Numbered from the stretch's first letter, positions 24,021 through 33,124 are shown. The stretch: DNA of 64,000 nucleotides from UMGS172 sp045592985 (GCA_045592985.1 JAZNVU010000046.1:62001-126000), one strand, 5' to 3'. The notes: a model not told the origin generated them from the sequence alone. A program made the numbers and translations.

Positions 24021-24880
24021 TTCTTTACCCAATAAGTTGTATTACCGCAAGGCAAGACAATGTCGCGGTTGGTTACTTTAAGACCGATTTCGTCGGTCAC
24101 CGCTGTACCTTTGCCTTTTAAAACGGTGTTATTAACCATATAATTTATTATTGTCGGTGAAATGCCGCCTGAGTAGGAATTAAGCAGGAAAAATATGGGG
24201 TCATCGCTTAAAATTTGTGAAGTTAAACTTAAAAGTTCACCTAATTGCTGTTCAAGTTTCCAAACTTCACCACCGGGACCTCTTCCATATGAAGGTGGGT
24301 CCATAACGATACCGTCATATTTATTGCCACGTCTTATTTCCCTTGCGATAAATTTCATGCAATCGTCAACAAGCCATCTGACGGGTTTGTCGCTAACGCC
24401 CGATACGGCAGCATTTTCTTTAGCCCAACCGACCATACCTTTTGAAGCATCAACATGAGTAACGTTGGCACCGGCTTTAAGGCAGGCAACGGTAGCACCG
24501 CCTGTGTACGCAAAAAGATTAAGCACTTTAACCGGTCTATCAGCATTTTTTATACACTCGCTCATTAAATCCCAGTTTACGGCTTGTTCAGGGAAAAGAC
24601 CCGTATGCTTAAAATCCATAGGTTTTAAACGGAATGTCAGGTCTTTATAATCAACCGACCACACATTAGGTACTTTTTTTATCATTTCCCAATGTCCGCC
24701 ACCGCTTTGTGAACGGTGATATTTAGCATGTGCATCGTTCCAACGTGGGTCTTTGCGTTTAGCAGACCACATAATCTGTGGGTCGGGACGGATAAGAATG
24801 ATATCCTTCCAACGCTCAAGTCGTTCACCGTCAGTGGCATCTATAAGTTCATAATCGTTAAAAATTTCTACTGCTCTCAT
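24017..24880 (-). CDS. RlmI/RlmK-like class I SAM-dependent methyltransferase
   Basis: A 287-residue Rossmann methyltransferase. It has an N-terminal antiparallel region (LERWKDIILIRPDPQIMW) and the SAM site VLNLFAYTGGATVACLKAGA followed by VTHVDASKGMVGWAKENA, then GIVMDPPSYGRG, the usual N/DPP catalytic motif of base methylators. It most resembles the RlmI/RlmK group that modifies 23S rRNA, without their PUA domain; the target base is not determinable. It sits nine bases after ruvB and overlaps ecfA1. Confidence 0.8.
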   Translation of the reverse strand: MRAVEIFNDYELIDATDGERLERWKDIILIRPDPQIMWSAKRKDPRWNDAHAKYHRSQSGGGHWEMIKKVPNVWSVDYKDLTFRLKPMDFKHTGLFPEQAVNWDLMSECIKNADRPVKVLNLFAYTGGATVACLKAGANVTHVDASKGMVGWAKENAAVSGVSDKPVRWLVDDCMKFIAREIRRGNKYDGIVMDPPSYGRGPGGEVWKLEQQLGELLSLTSQILSDDPIFFLLNSYSGGISPTIINYMVNNTVLKGKGTAVTDEIGLKVTNRDIVLPCGNTTYWVKK

Positions 24881-24889
24881 AAAATTTCC

Positions 24890-25927
24890 TTATTCCAAAC
24901 TCATTTGCTGGCAATCACAGTTACCGTGAGGAATTCCAAGATGGTCATAAGCCGCATGGGTTACACAACGACCGCGGTTGGTACGCGACAAGAAACCAAT
25001 TTGCATCAAGTACGGCTCGTAAACATCCTCGATAGTTACGCTATCCTCACCTACTGCAGCAGCAAGTGTATCAAGTCCAACAGGACCGCCGTTATAGGTC
25101 TTAATAATGGTGGTAAGCATCTTTCTGTCGAAATCATCAAGACCTAATTCGTCAATTTCAAACCTTGCCAACGCATTACGTGCAACTTCCTCGGTGATAA
25201 CTCCGTCATATTCTACCTGAGCAATATCACGAACACGTTTAAGCAGACGGTTGGCAATACGCGGTGTACCGCGAGAGCGCGAAGCAATCTCCAACGCACC
25301 GTCGTCCTCAATACCGATATTAAGTATACCTGCCGAACGTTTTACGATATTTGCTAGTTGCTCGGGAGTGTAAAGTTCAAGTCGCAGTAAAACACCGAAA
25401 CGGTCGCGCAAAGGTGCTGTCAGTTGACCTGAGCGTGTAGTTGCACCAACAAGTGTAAACTTTGGCAAATCAAGCCTTATCGACCTTGCCGACGGACCTT
25501 TGCCAATGATAATATCAAGTGCAAAGTCCTCCATAGCAGGATAAAGCACTTCTTCAACACTACGTGACAAACGGTGAATTTCGTCTATAAACAAAACGTC
25601 GCCTTCGTTAAGATTGGTAAGCAGCGCTGCCAAATCGCCCTGTTTTTCAATAGCAGGACCCGAAGTAACACGCAAATTTACGTTCATTTCGTTTGCAATA
25701 ATACCTGCCAATGTGGTTTTACCAAGTCCCGGAGGGCCATATAAAAGGCAATGGTCAAGCGACTCACCGCGAAGTTTGGCGGCTTTGATATAAATGTCAA
25801 GGTTCTCCTTAGCCTTGTCCTGACCGATGTATTCTGTTAAAAGTTTGGGTCTTAACGATACTTCAGTCTCAACATCAGACGGAGTATATTCGGGAGTTAC
25901 AATTCTATTTTCATAATCAAAATCCAT
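24890..25927 (-). CDS. ruvB: Holliday junction branch migration helicase RuvB
   Basis: Hexameric AAA+ motor that drives branch migration with RuvA. The 345 residues show LRPKLLTEYIGQDKAKENL, Walker A GPPGLGKTT, Walker B LFIDEIHRL, sensor VGATTRSGQL and arginine finger region FGVLLRLELY, then the C-terminal winged helix (GPVGLDTLAAAVGED). ATG 25927 has GGAGG eight bases upstream. It follows ruvA by 13 bases. Confidence 0.97.
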   Translation of the reverse strand: MDFDYENRIVTPEYTPSDVETEVSLRPKLLTEYIGQDKAKENLDIYIKAAKLRGESLDHCLLYGPPGLGKTTLAGIIANEMNVNLRVTSGPAIEKQGDLAALLTNLNEGDVLFIDEIHRLSRSVEEVLYPAMEDFALDIIIGKGPSARSIRLDLPKFTLVGATTRSGQLTAPLRDRFGVLLRLELYTPEQLANIVKRSAGILNIGIEDDGALEIASRSRGTPRIANRLLKRVRDIAQVEYDGVITEEVARNALARFEIDELGLDDFDRKMLTTIIKTYNGGPVGLDTLAAAVGEDSVTIEDVYEPYLMQIGFLSRTNRGRCVTHAAYDHLGIPHGNCDCQQMSLE

Positions 25928-25940
25928 TTCATTTCCTCCG

Positions 25941-26546
25941 TTATGCAAATGTTGATAACAAGCGCAAGGCTTGTTTTATTATTTCTTCGGTTGACTTTGT
26001 GAGGTCACACTTGCCGACGGCAACCGATGCCTCGCTCTGTGAATATCCAAATCCTACCAGTGCAGCAATAGCATCCTTTGAAGCCGAGCCACCGTTATCA
26101 GCCTTTACAACTGCGGCAGTATCAGCATTTGTATTACCTATTGTACCGCCAATCTTATCTTTAAGTTCAAGAACAATGCGTTGTGCGGTTTTAAGACCAA
26201 CACCGGGTGCCTTTGAAATTCCTTTATAATCCTCGCTTGCAACATGCAAATACAGTTCGTCCACAGTAAAAGAAGAAAGAACAGCAATAGCAACCTTTGG
26301 ACCTACGTTGCTGACGTTTATAAGTTGTTTAAACGCTTCAAGTTCTCTGGGCTCTGCAAAACCGAAAAGGTCGACACCATCCTGTTTAACATTCATATAG
26401 GTATACACAAAAGCCTCGTTACCGGTCTGTGGCAGATTAGACAAGGTTTTAACCGATGCAGTAAATTTATATCCAACACCTGCACACTCAATAGCGGCTG
26501 ATGTTGCATCAACAAAGATAAGTTTTCCTCTTAAAGAATAAATCAT
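25941..26546 (-). CDS. ruvA: Holliday junction DNA-binding protein RuvA
   Basis: Tetrameric Holliday-junction binding subunit, 201 residues. The N-terminal OB fold begins MIYSLRGKLIFVDATSAAIE. Two helix-hairpin-helix motifs follow (LINVSNVGPKVAIAVLSSF and ISKAPGVGLKTAQRIVLELK). An acidic/variable linker leads to the RuvB-binding C-terminal domain (KDAIAALVGFGYSQSEASVA). It lies seven bases after ruvC. Confidence 0.96.
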   Translation of the reverse strand: MIYSLRGKLIFVDATSAAIECAGVGYKFTASVKTLSNLPQTGNEAFVYTYMNVKQDGVDLFGFAEPRELEAFKQLINVSNVGPKVAIAVLSSFTVDELYLHVASEDYKGISKAPGVGLKTAQRIVLELKDKIGGTIGNTNADTAAVVKADNGGSASKDAIAALVGFGYSQSEASVAVGKCDLTKSTEEIIKQALRLLSTFA

Positions 26547-26553
26547 TTTGTCA

Positions 26554-27057
26554 TCACCTTTGCTTATAATTTAAACGACCGATTATCGAACCTGCTGAAT
26601 GACCGTGGCATATAGCCAACGCCAACGCATCAGCAGTATCATCGGGTTTGGGCACTGCTTGAAGTCCAAGCATTATTCTAGTCATTTCCTGAATTTGTTT
26701 TTTTTCAGCCCTACCGTAACCTGTTACTGCTTGTTTTACCTGAAGCGGAGTGTATTCAAAAACCTCTACACCATGACGCTCGGCAGCAAGTACGATAACA
26801 CCTCTTGCCTGAGCAACGTCAATAGCAGTTGTGGTATTGGTGTTGAAAAACAGTTTTTCAATCGACATCGCATCAACATTGTATTTATCAAGAATTTCGG
26901 TCAAATCGGTAAATATCTTATCAAGTCTTTTAACAAACGGCATGTCGGCAGGCGTTGTCACCGCACCGTAATGAATAGGAGTAAATTTATTACCCTCATA
27001 TTTAACTATACCGTAGCCGACAATGGCATATCCCGGGTCAATACCTAAAATAATCAA
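26554..27057 (-). CDS. ruvC: Holliday junction resolvase RuvC
   Basis: Cuts Holliday junctions after RuvAB migration. The 167 residues include ILGIDPGYAIVGYG (first catalytic Asp), the MSIEKLFF glutamate and the closing KPDDTADALALAICH aspartates. The start is TTG at 27057, placed by GGAGGTG about eight bases upstream. It leads the ruvCAB set and the whole downstream run to clpE. Confidence 0.96.
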   Translation of the reverse strand: MIILGIDPGYAIVGYGIVKYEGNKFTPIHYGAVTTPADMPFVKRLDKIFTDLTEILDKYNVDAMSIEKLFFNTNTTTAIDVAQARGVIVLAAERHGVEVFEYTPLQVKQAVTGYGRAEKKQIQEMTRIMLGLQAVPKPDDTADALALAICHGHSAGSIIGRLNYKQR

Positions 27058-27103
27058 TTCGGCACCTCCAACAAGGCAAAAGTACCCACTTTCCTAAAGT
27101 AGC

Positions 27104-27132
27104 ATTATATCACAATGATTCGACAATATCAA
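27104..27132 (-). promoter_or_regulatory. Sigma-A promoter of ruvC operon
   Basis: On the minus strand TTGATA (27127-27132) and TATAAT (27104-27109, preceded by TGA) are 17 bases apart, about 47 bases before the ruvC start. Confidence 0.75.
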
Positions 27133-27281
27133 TAGATATATCTAAATAATATATCAATAAAAGAGTACAAACATTTTTACAGAAAACGGTTGAAATACGG
27201 AGAAAACTTGCCAAAAAAGCAATGATTTAAAAGGTTAAAGCCGAATTTTGAAAAATTAGCAGTGTATTTTATTAAAAACTA

Positions 27282-27310
27282 TTGACATTTTGCCGAAAAA
27301 TCTATAATAT
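27282..27310 (+). promoter_or_regulatory. Sigma-A promoter of the potABCD leader
   Basis: TTGACA (27282-27287) and a TATAATAT box (27303-27310); the spacer is 15-17 bases depending on the hexamer used. Transcription should begin near 27317, giving a leader of about 185 bases. Confidence 0.75.
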
Positions 27311-27349
27311 AACACTAATGCGTTTTTGCATCTGTGTTGAAGTAGCAAT

Positions 27350-27502
27350 GTCAAGTTTAGTGCCGTAGTTCCGGCCGATTTTAGTCGGTTAGAGAACTAT
27401 GAAAAACCCTTTGCGGAGGGCACTTAACAGAGATGTTGCGGGTATCGCGCAGAGCCTATTTTGGTTTTCGCGGCCTTTCGGTCCGCAAAGGGGGATGCTT
27501 AA
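27350..27502 (+). ncRNA. Structured cis-regulatory leader of potABCD (riboswitch-like, unassigned)
   Basis: The leader can form P1 (27359-27364 with 27419-27424) enclosing P2 (27366-27371 with 27394-27399) and hairpin P3 (27374-27378 with 27385-27389). Inside P1, 27407-27417 (CCCTTTGCGGA) is perfectly complementary over 11 bases to 27482-27492, outside P1, so pairing gives a pseudoknot that covers the ribosome site AGGGGG (27489-27494) of potA. A competing six-pair hairpin (27470-27475 with 27480-27486, one bulge) would leave that site open. No terminator tail is seen, so control would be translational. I do not recognise it as a known riboswitch class. The structure is from manual pairing; the regulatory role and any polyamine ligand are inference. 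Confidence 0.65.
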
Positions 27503-28642
27503 ATGAGTAATAATATTATTGAATTGAAAGATATCCGCATGTCTTATGACGGAGAAGTTGTGCTTGACGGTATTGATCTTACCATTAAAGACGGTGAGTT
27601 TGTTACCTTCTTGGGTCCTTCAGGTTGCGGTAAAACCACAACTCTGAGAATCATTGCCGGCTTTGAGTCGCAGGACAGCGGAGATGTTTTTTTTGAGGGC
27701 AAAAATATTAACGCAGTACCGCCCTACAAAAGACATATAAACACAATATTCCAAAGATACGCTTTATTTCCGCACTTAAACGTATATGAGAATATTGCTT
27801 TTGGACTTAAAGTCAAAAAAGTACCTAAGTCTGAGATTTCGGCAATGATTGATGAAACTTTGGCGCTTGTCAACCTGAAAGGTCTTGAAAAGCGCAGAAT
27901 TGACACACTTTCAGGCGGTCAGCAGCAGCGCGTTGCCATAGCACGTGCCATTATCAACCGTCCGAAACTTCTGCTTTTGGATGAACCGCTTTCGGCTCTT
28001 GATTTGAAACTCCGCAAGGACATGCAGGTCGAACTTAAAAACCTTCAAAAGCGTACGGGCATTACCTTTATTTTTGTAACACACGATCAGGAAGAAGCAC
28101 TTTCAATGTCGGACACAGTTGTTGTTATGGATAAAGGTAAAATTCAGCAGATTGGCAGTCCTATTGATATCTATAACGAGCCTAAAAATGCCTTTGTAGC
28201 CGATTTTATCGGTGAGAGTAACATCATTGACGGTGTTATGAAAAAAGACTTCCTTGTGTCAATTAACAATCGAGAATTCACCTGTCTCGACTCCGGATTT
28301 GACGAGATGGAGGAGGTTGACGTTGTCATCCGACCTGAGGACGTTGATATTGTTGCACCAACTTTAGGCATGCTTGAAGGTACTGTTACCTCGGTCACCT
28401 TCCTCGGTGTTCATTATGAAATCATTGTTGATATCAACAACTTCAAATGGATGATTCAGACTACCGATTTCCACGATGTTGGTGAAACTGTAGGTCTTTC
28501 TATCGACCCTGATGCTATCCATATTATGAAGAAGAGTGAATACTCGGGCATGTTCGGTGACTACAGTTCTTATAGTGAAGAATTGGATGAAATGAACGAA
28601 GAGGCTGCTTTAGCCGAAGAAGCCTTGGAGGAAGAAGAATGA
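27503..28642 (+). CDS. potA: Spermidine/putrescine ABC transporter ATPase
   Basis: ATPase of the polyamine importer, 379 residues. Walker A GPSGCGKTT, signature LSGGQQQR, Walker B LLLLDEPLSALD and H-loop VTHDQEEA are all present. The C-terminal ~130 residues form the TOBE regulatory domain (EVDVVIRPEDVDIV). A glutamate-rich tail (about the last 20 residues) is unusual but may simply be variable. The stop overlaps the potB start (ATGA). Expression is probably governed by the structured leader before it. Confidence 0.93.
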   Translation: MSNNIIELKDIRMSYDGEVVLDGIDLTIKDGEFVTFLGPSGCGKTTTLRIIAGFESQDSGDVFFEGKNINAVPPYKRHINTIFQRYALFPHLNVYENIAFGLKVKKVPKSEISAMIDETLALVNLKGLEKRRIDTLSGGQQQRVAIARAIINRPKLLLLDEPLSALDLKLRKDMQVELKNLQKRTGITFIFVTHDQEEALSMSDTVVVMDKGKIQQIGSPIDIYNEPKNAFVADFIGESNIIDGVMKKDFLVSINNREFTCLDSGFDEMEEVDVVIRPEDVDIVAPTLGMLEGTVTSVTFLGVHYEIIVDINNFKWMIQTTDFHDVGETVGLSIDPDAIHIMKKSEYSGMFGDYSSYSEELDEMNEEAALAEEALEEEE

Positions 28643-29478
28643 ACAAAAAAGGAAACATTCTTCTGAACGCCCCTTATATTCTCTGGGCTGTTCTTTTCAT
28701 CATTGTCCCTCTGCTCTTTGTTGCATATTATACCTTTACTACTGCAGATGGCACTTTTACCCTATCTAACATTACAACATTTTTCACAAGTAAAGCATAT
28801 ATGACGGTTTTTGGCCGTTCGATGATTTATGCGTTTTGGGCGACTTTGATATGTTTATTAATTGGATATCCATTTGCTTATTGCATGACCAAAACACGCA
28901 TGTCTACCCAACGAATGATGATGTTGCTTATTATGTTGCCCATGCTTATGAACCTTATTGTTCGTACATATTCATGGCAACAGATTTTGGAAAGAAACGG
29001 ACTTATCAATACATTTTTTGAGAGTCTGGGTCTTCCTACTGTTCAGTTTTTAGGTAATGCGGCTGTTATCGTATTTGGTATGGTTTATAATTATCTTCCG
29101 TTTATGATTCTGCCTATTTACTCGGTTATGTCTAAGGTTGACTCATCACTGATAGAAGCCTCCGGCGACCTTGGTTGCAATGCGTTTGGCACTATGAGAC
29201 GTGTGATTTTGCCCATGAGTATTCCCGGTGTTTTGTCAGGTATTACTATGGTATTTGTACCTTGTGTAAGTACCTTCTATATTTCACGTCAGTTTTCAGA
29301 CGGAAACATTAAGATGATTGGCGATATTATCGAAGATAAGTTCTATAAGTCAAGTGTTCCCGATTATAATATCGGTGCTACTATATCTTTGGTTTTAATG
29401 GTCATTATCCTTATTTCTCTTGCCGTTGCTAACAAATTTTCTGATGACGGCGTAGATGGCGGAGGTGTCATTATATGA
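28639..29478 (+). CDS. potB: Spermidine/putrescine ABC transporter permease
   Basis: First membrane subunit, 279 residues, about six segments. The inner-membrane EAA loop is EASGDLGCNAFGTMRRVILP, which contacts PotA. The start overlaps potA by four bases and the stop overlaps potC by four bases, consistent with tight coupling. Confidence 0.92.
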   Translation: MNKKGNILLNAPYILWAVLFIIVPLLFVAYYTFTTADGTFTLSNITTFFTSKAYMTVFGRSMIYAFWATLICLLIGYPFAYCMTKTRMSTQRMMMLLIMLPMLMNLIVRTYSWQQILERNGLINTFFESLGLPTVQFLGNAAVIVFGMVYNYLPFMILPIYSVMSKVDSSLIEASGDLGCNAFGTMRRVILPMSIPGVLSGITMVFVPCVSTFYISRQFSDGNIKMIGDIIEDKFYKSSVPDYNIGATISLVLMVIILISLAVANKFSDDGVDGGGVII

Positions 29479-30284
29479 AAGCATTACGCTCGATTTTCAT
29501 GGCACTCGTTCTCCTGCTTTTATATGCCCCGATTTTCGTAATGATTTTGTTCAGTTTCAACTCGGCTAACAGCACCTCGATTTTTGAAGGATTTTCATTT
29601 CGTTGGTATGAAAATCTGTTCCTTTATGGCGGTGATTTACTCTTAGCACTTAGGAACACCCTTATTTTGGCAGTGTTATCCTCTATAATTGCTACTGTCT
29701 TAGGTACTGTAACTGCTGTTGGTATTTCAAAACTACGCAAAAAATGGCTTAAAAGCACCGTTATGTCAGTTACGAACATTCCTCTTATGAATCCTGAGGT
29801 TGTAACCGGTATTTCGATGATGCTGATGTTTGTTTTTGTTGGGAAAATGCTGTCTATTGCCAACTCGGTCAACTTTTTCACTATTTTAATTGCTCACGTT
29901 ACATTCAGTTTGCCTTATGTTATTCTTAATGTTTTACCGAAATTAAAGCAAACAGACGAACATTTGACCGAAGCCGCCATGGACCTTGGTTGTTCTCCTG
30001 TTAAGGCGTTTTTCAAGGCAGTACTCCCCTCTATTACACCCGGTATAATAGTTGGTTTTATTATGGCTTTTACTTTGTCACTTGATGACTTTGTAATTAG
30101 TTATTTCACCAACGGCACCTTCCAGACCCTGCCGCTTCTTATCTATTCCATGACGAGAAAGCCTATGAAACCTGATGTTTATGCTTTGGAAAGCATAATG
30201 TTTTTGATCATACTTGTTCTTATGATACTCCTTAACATCATACAAAACGAAGACAATGACAGAAAAGGAGTAAAGCATAAATAA
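29475..30284 (+). CDS. potC: Spermidine/putrescine ABC transporter permease
   Basis: Second membrane subunit, 269 residues, about six segments. Its EAA loop is EAAMDLGCSPVKAFFKAVLP, and ALSLDDFVISYF-like residues (TLSLDDFVISYF) typical of PotC follow. The TAA stop overlaps the potD ATG by one base (TAATG). Confidence 0.92.
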   Translation: MKALRSIFMALVLLLLYAPIFVMILFSFNSANSTSIFEGFSFRWYENLFLYGGDLLLALRNTLILAVLSSIIATVLGTVTAVGISKLRKKWLKSTVMSVTNIPLMNPEVVTGISMMLMFVFVGKMLSIANSVNFFTILIAHVTFSLPYVILNVLPKLKQTDEHLTEAAMDLGCSPVKAFFKAVLPSITPGIIVGFIMAFTLSLDDFVISYFTNGTFQTLPLLIYSMTRKPMKPDVYALESIMFLIILVLMILLNIIQNEDNDRKGVKHK

Positions 30285-31384
30285 TGAAAAAATTAATTTG
30301 TACAATTATTGCCGTTTTGCTCATTGTTTCGCTGTTTGTAATGACCTGCTTCGGTGAGTCTAACACAGAGGTTGAAGTTGAGGCAGTATATTCTGATGAA
30401 CTTGCGGGTACTACTCTCAACATTTTTAACTGGGGTGAATACATTTCAGACGGTGCTGAGGGCATGCTTGACGTTATCGGTGCATTTGAAAAACTGACAG
30501 GAATTAACGTCAATTACACAACCTACGAAAGTAACGAAGCAATGTATGCTAAACTTAAGAGTGAATCGGTTGCTTACGACATTGTTATTCCTTCGGATTA
30601 CATGATACACCGTATGAGAAACGAAGGAATGTTAAAAGAAATTGACTACTCTAAAATTTCGAATTACAAATACATCGACGACAAGTATAAAGGCAATTAT
30701 TTCGACCCTGAAGATAAATTCAGCGTCCCCTATTCTGTAGGTATGGTCGGTCTTATTTATAATACAGATATTGTAAAAGAAGCACCTACCGGATGGGATA
30801 TTATGTGGGATGAACGTTATAAAGGGCAGATATTAAACTTTAATAACTCTCGCGATGCGTTTGCAATAGCGCAATTCCTTTTAGGAATTGATGTAAACAC
30901 CACTGACAAGTCATTGTGGGACAAGGCTGCAGACAAACTTATTGAGCAAAATCCTCTGTTGCAAGGCAGAGTTATGGACGAAGTCTTTAACAAAATGGAA
31001 GCAGGAAACGCCGCTATTGCACCATATTATGCAGGCGATTTCCTTACCATGAAAGATGTAAACGACAGTCTTGAGTTTGTTTATCCCGAAGAAGGAACAA
31101 ACATTTTTGTTGACTCGATGTGTATTCCCTCTTGCTCACAAAATTACGAAGCCGCTTTGATGTTTATCAACTTTATGCTCGAACCTGAGGTTGCTCTTGC
31201 AAATGCCGAATTTATCTGCTATGCAACGCCTAATACCGCTGTTTTAGAGCACGAGGAGTATTCACTCAAAGACAATGAGTACCTTTATCCCGATTATGAA
31301 ATCAAAACTCAATATTACTACGACCTTGATAGTGACACTCGCACCTACTTCGAAAAACTTTGGGAAAAGGTTATAATTAATTAA
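30284..31384 (+). CDS. potD: Spermidine/putrescine-binding protein
   Basis: Extracellular substrate-binding component, 366 residues. An N-terminal signal (KKLICTIIAVLLIVSLFVMT) is followed by a cysteine at residue 22 that could be lipidated, though VMTC is a poor lipobox. The mature part begins with LNIFNWGEYIS, the classic PotD/PotF opening, and contains VPYSVGMVGLIYNTDIV and WDIMWDERYKGQI. It closes the operon and is followed by a strong terminator. Confidence 0.93.
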   Translation: MKKLICTIIAVLLIVSLFVMTCFGESNTEVEVEAVYSDELAGTTLNIFNWGEYISDGAEGMLDVIGAFEKLTGINVNYTTYESNEAMYAKLKSESVAYDIVIPSDYMIHRMRNEGMLKEIDYSKISNYKYIDDKYKGNYFDPEDKFSVPYSVGMVGLIYNTDIVKEAPTGWDIMWDERYKGQILNFNNSRDAFAIAQFLLGIDVNTTDKSLWDKAADKLIEQNPLLQGRVMDEVFNKMEAGNAAIAPYYAGDFLTMKDVNDSLEFVYPEEGTNIFVDSMCIPSCSQNYEAALMFINFMLEPEVALANAEFICYATPNTAVLEHEEYSLKDNEYLYPDYEIKTQYYYDLDSDTRTYFEKLWEKVIIN

Positions 31385-31387
31385 GAA

Positions 31388-31428
31388 CAAAAATCCTCTG
31401 TGACATTACGGTCACAGAGGATTTTTTA
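31388..31428. terminator. Terminator between potD and mntP
   Basis: AAAATCCTCTGTGAC (31390-31404) pairs with GTCACAGAGGATTTT (31411-31425), with T/A tails on both sides, serving the convergent genes. Confidence 0.9.
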
Positions 31429-32010
31429 TATCGGTAGATTAATAAGTTCAAGTCCTTCTAACAGGAACTTAACACCCAGTAGAATCAATATCAAACCGCC
31501 GACAAATTCCGCTTTATTCTTATATTTCGTTCCAAATATGCTACCAACTTTAACACCAGCAAAAGACAAAATAAAAGTAGTAATACCTATAACTATCACA
31601 GCAAGTAACATGGTCCAAAAATCAGTTTCAAATGCAAATGAAACACCAACAGCTAGCGCGTCGATACTTGTTGCAATGGCCATAACAAACATAACCTTAA
31701 ATTCCAACGAACCGCCCTTAGTTGCAACATCGCAACTTTTTTCCATTGATTCTTTTATCATATTAGCACCAATAATGCCTAATAAAACAAAGGTAACCCA
31801 ATGGTCAAAACTGTTGATAAAACTGCTAAAAAGCGAGCCTAAGCAAAAGCCTATAAACGGCATTAACCCTTGAAAAAAGCCAAACCACGCTCCAACAACC
31901 GAGCAATTTTTAAGCGATGCCTTTTCCATAGCAAGACCTTTACAGACAGCAACAGCAAAAGCGTCCATAGAAAGGCTTATGCCAAACATCAAAATAACAA
32001 ATATGCTCAT
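31426..32010 (-). CDS. mntP: Manganese exporter of the MntP family
   Basis: Predicted Mn2+ efflux pump, 194 residues, six membrane segments in two inverted repeats. Each half carries the family aspartate motif: GISLSMDAFAVAVCKGL and ATSIDALAVGVSFAF. No yybP-ykoY leader was recognised upstream; it starts only ten bases after the histidine phosphatase gene, so the two may be co-transcribed. Confidence 0.9.
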   Translation of the reverse strand: MSIFVILMFGISLSMDAFAVAVCKGLAMEKASLKNCSVVGAWFGFFQGLMPFIGFCLGSLFSSFINSFDHWVTFVLLGIIGANMIKESMEKSCDVATKGGSLEFKVMFVMAIATSIDALAVGVSFAFETDFWTMLLAVIVIGITTFILSFAGVKVGSIFGTKYKNKAEFVGGLILILLGVKFLLEGLELINLPI

Positions 32011-32020
32011 TTATTTCACC

Positions 32021-32665
32021 TTAACAATTTTTAGGCAATACAGTCTTTATATCACCCATAAATTCATCAAAACTGTAACGGATAGGCTTAAATGTGCCGT
32101 TTTCATAAACTGCTTCACTGACTGAAGCATTAGATGCCCACGGCAAATTTTTCATTTCATCAAGAGTATTACCGTTAATGCGATTAAAAAATGCTCTTAT
32201 AGGGGTAGCGTGAGAAAATACAGCAACTGTTTTGCCGTCGTTTTCCTCGGCTATTTTTTTTACAGTTTCATAAACACGGTCACTCAGATGTGCAACGCTT
32301 TCACCTTCATCGGCTTTTGCATTACCAACATCATACATCCAAACAGTACCGTATGACTCTTTAAACTCGACAGCAAGTTCATCAAAAGCGCGATTTTCCC
32401 AAAGACCTGCTTCAATTTCGCGGAGACCTTTATCGTCGTGAATTATAAGCCCTTTAATGTCTGCAAGTGCTTTGCCTGTATTATGAGCGCGCAATAGGTC
32501 GCTTGAATATATCGCATCAATATGTATGCTTTTAAGATAATTTGCAGTACACTGAGCTTGTTTGTATCCAAGCGGAGACAAATCAAGATCCGTAATACCT
32601 AAAAAATTACCGTTCAAATTACCAATACTCTGACCATGTCGTACAAAATAAAGCCTACAAGCCAA
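32021..32665 (-). CDS. Histidine phosphatase (phosphoglycerate-mutase-like) family protein
   Basis: A 214-residue cytoplasmic phosphatase-like protein. LYFVRHGQSIGNLNG carries the catalytic His of the RHG motif; IYSSDLLRAHNTGKALAD, the glutamate in GLREIEAGLWENR and VAVFSHATPIRAF (second catalytic His) complete the active site. The start is TTG at 32665 with AAGGGG about nine bases upstream. The substrate cannot be inferred. Confidence 0.88.
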   Translation of the reverse strand: MACRLYFVRHGQSIGNLNGNFLGITDLDLSPLGYKQAQCTANYLKSIHIDAIYSSDLLRAHNTGKALADIKGLIIHDDKGLREIEAGLWENRAFDELAVEFKESYGTVWMYDVGNAKADEGESVAHLSDRVYETVKKIAEENDGKTVAVFSHATPIRAFFNRINGNTLDEMKNLPWASNASVSEAVYENGTFKPIRYSFDEFMGDIKTVLPKNC

Positions 32666-32727
32666 GTTTTACATCCCCTTAAATAGTAACTTAAGTAATT
32701 TTAACACATGAAGTTTTTAAATGCAAT

Positions 32728-32762
32728 AAAAATTAAGACCGGATTGAAACCAATCCGGTCAA
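32728..32762 (-). terminator. Terminator of the infC-rpmI-rplT operon
   Basis: GACCGGATT (32737-32745) pairs with AATCCGGTC (32752-32760); on the minus strand TTAATTTTTATT follows. Confidence 0.8.
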
Positions 32763-32767
32763 ATTAA

Positions 32768-33124
32768 TTATTTAAGAGCAGCCTTTGCTTTCTCAACAAG
32801 TGCAGTAAATGCGGCAGCATCTTCAACTGCAAGTTCAGCAAGCATCTTACGGTTGAGTTCGATACCTGCTTTTTTGAGACCGTTCATGAAGGTAGAATAG
32901 TTCATACCGTTCATTTTTGCTGCAGCAGAAATTCTGGTAATCCAGAGTCTGCGGAAGTCTCTCTTCTTAAGTCTACGTCCGATATAGGCATACTGGCCAG
33001 ATTTCATAACCGCTTCTTTGGCGGTCTTGAAAAGTTTAGATTTTGCTCCAAAGTAACCTTTGGCAAGCTTTAATACTTTTTTTCTTCTCTTGCGCGTCAT
33101 AATTGCGCCTTTAATACGTGCCAT
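32768..33124 (-). CDS. rplT: 50S ribosomal protein L20
   Basis: Assembly protein of the large subunit, 118 residues, with the standard basic N-terminal extension (MARIKGAIMTRKRRKKVLKL) and globular domain (LWITRISAAAKMNGMNYSTF). In Firmicutes it also represses its own operon by acting on the infC leader. It is the last gene of infC-rpmI-rplT. Confidence 0.98.
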   Translation of the reverse strand: MARIKGAIMTRKRRKKVLKLAKGYFGAKSKLFKTAKEAVMKSGQYAYIGRRLKKRDFRRLWITRISAAAKMNGMNYSTFMNGLKKAGIELNRKMLAELAVEDAAAFTALVEKAKAALK

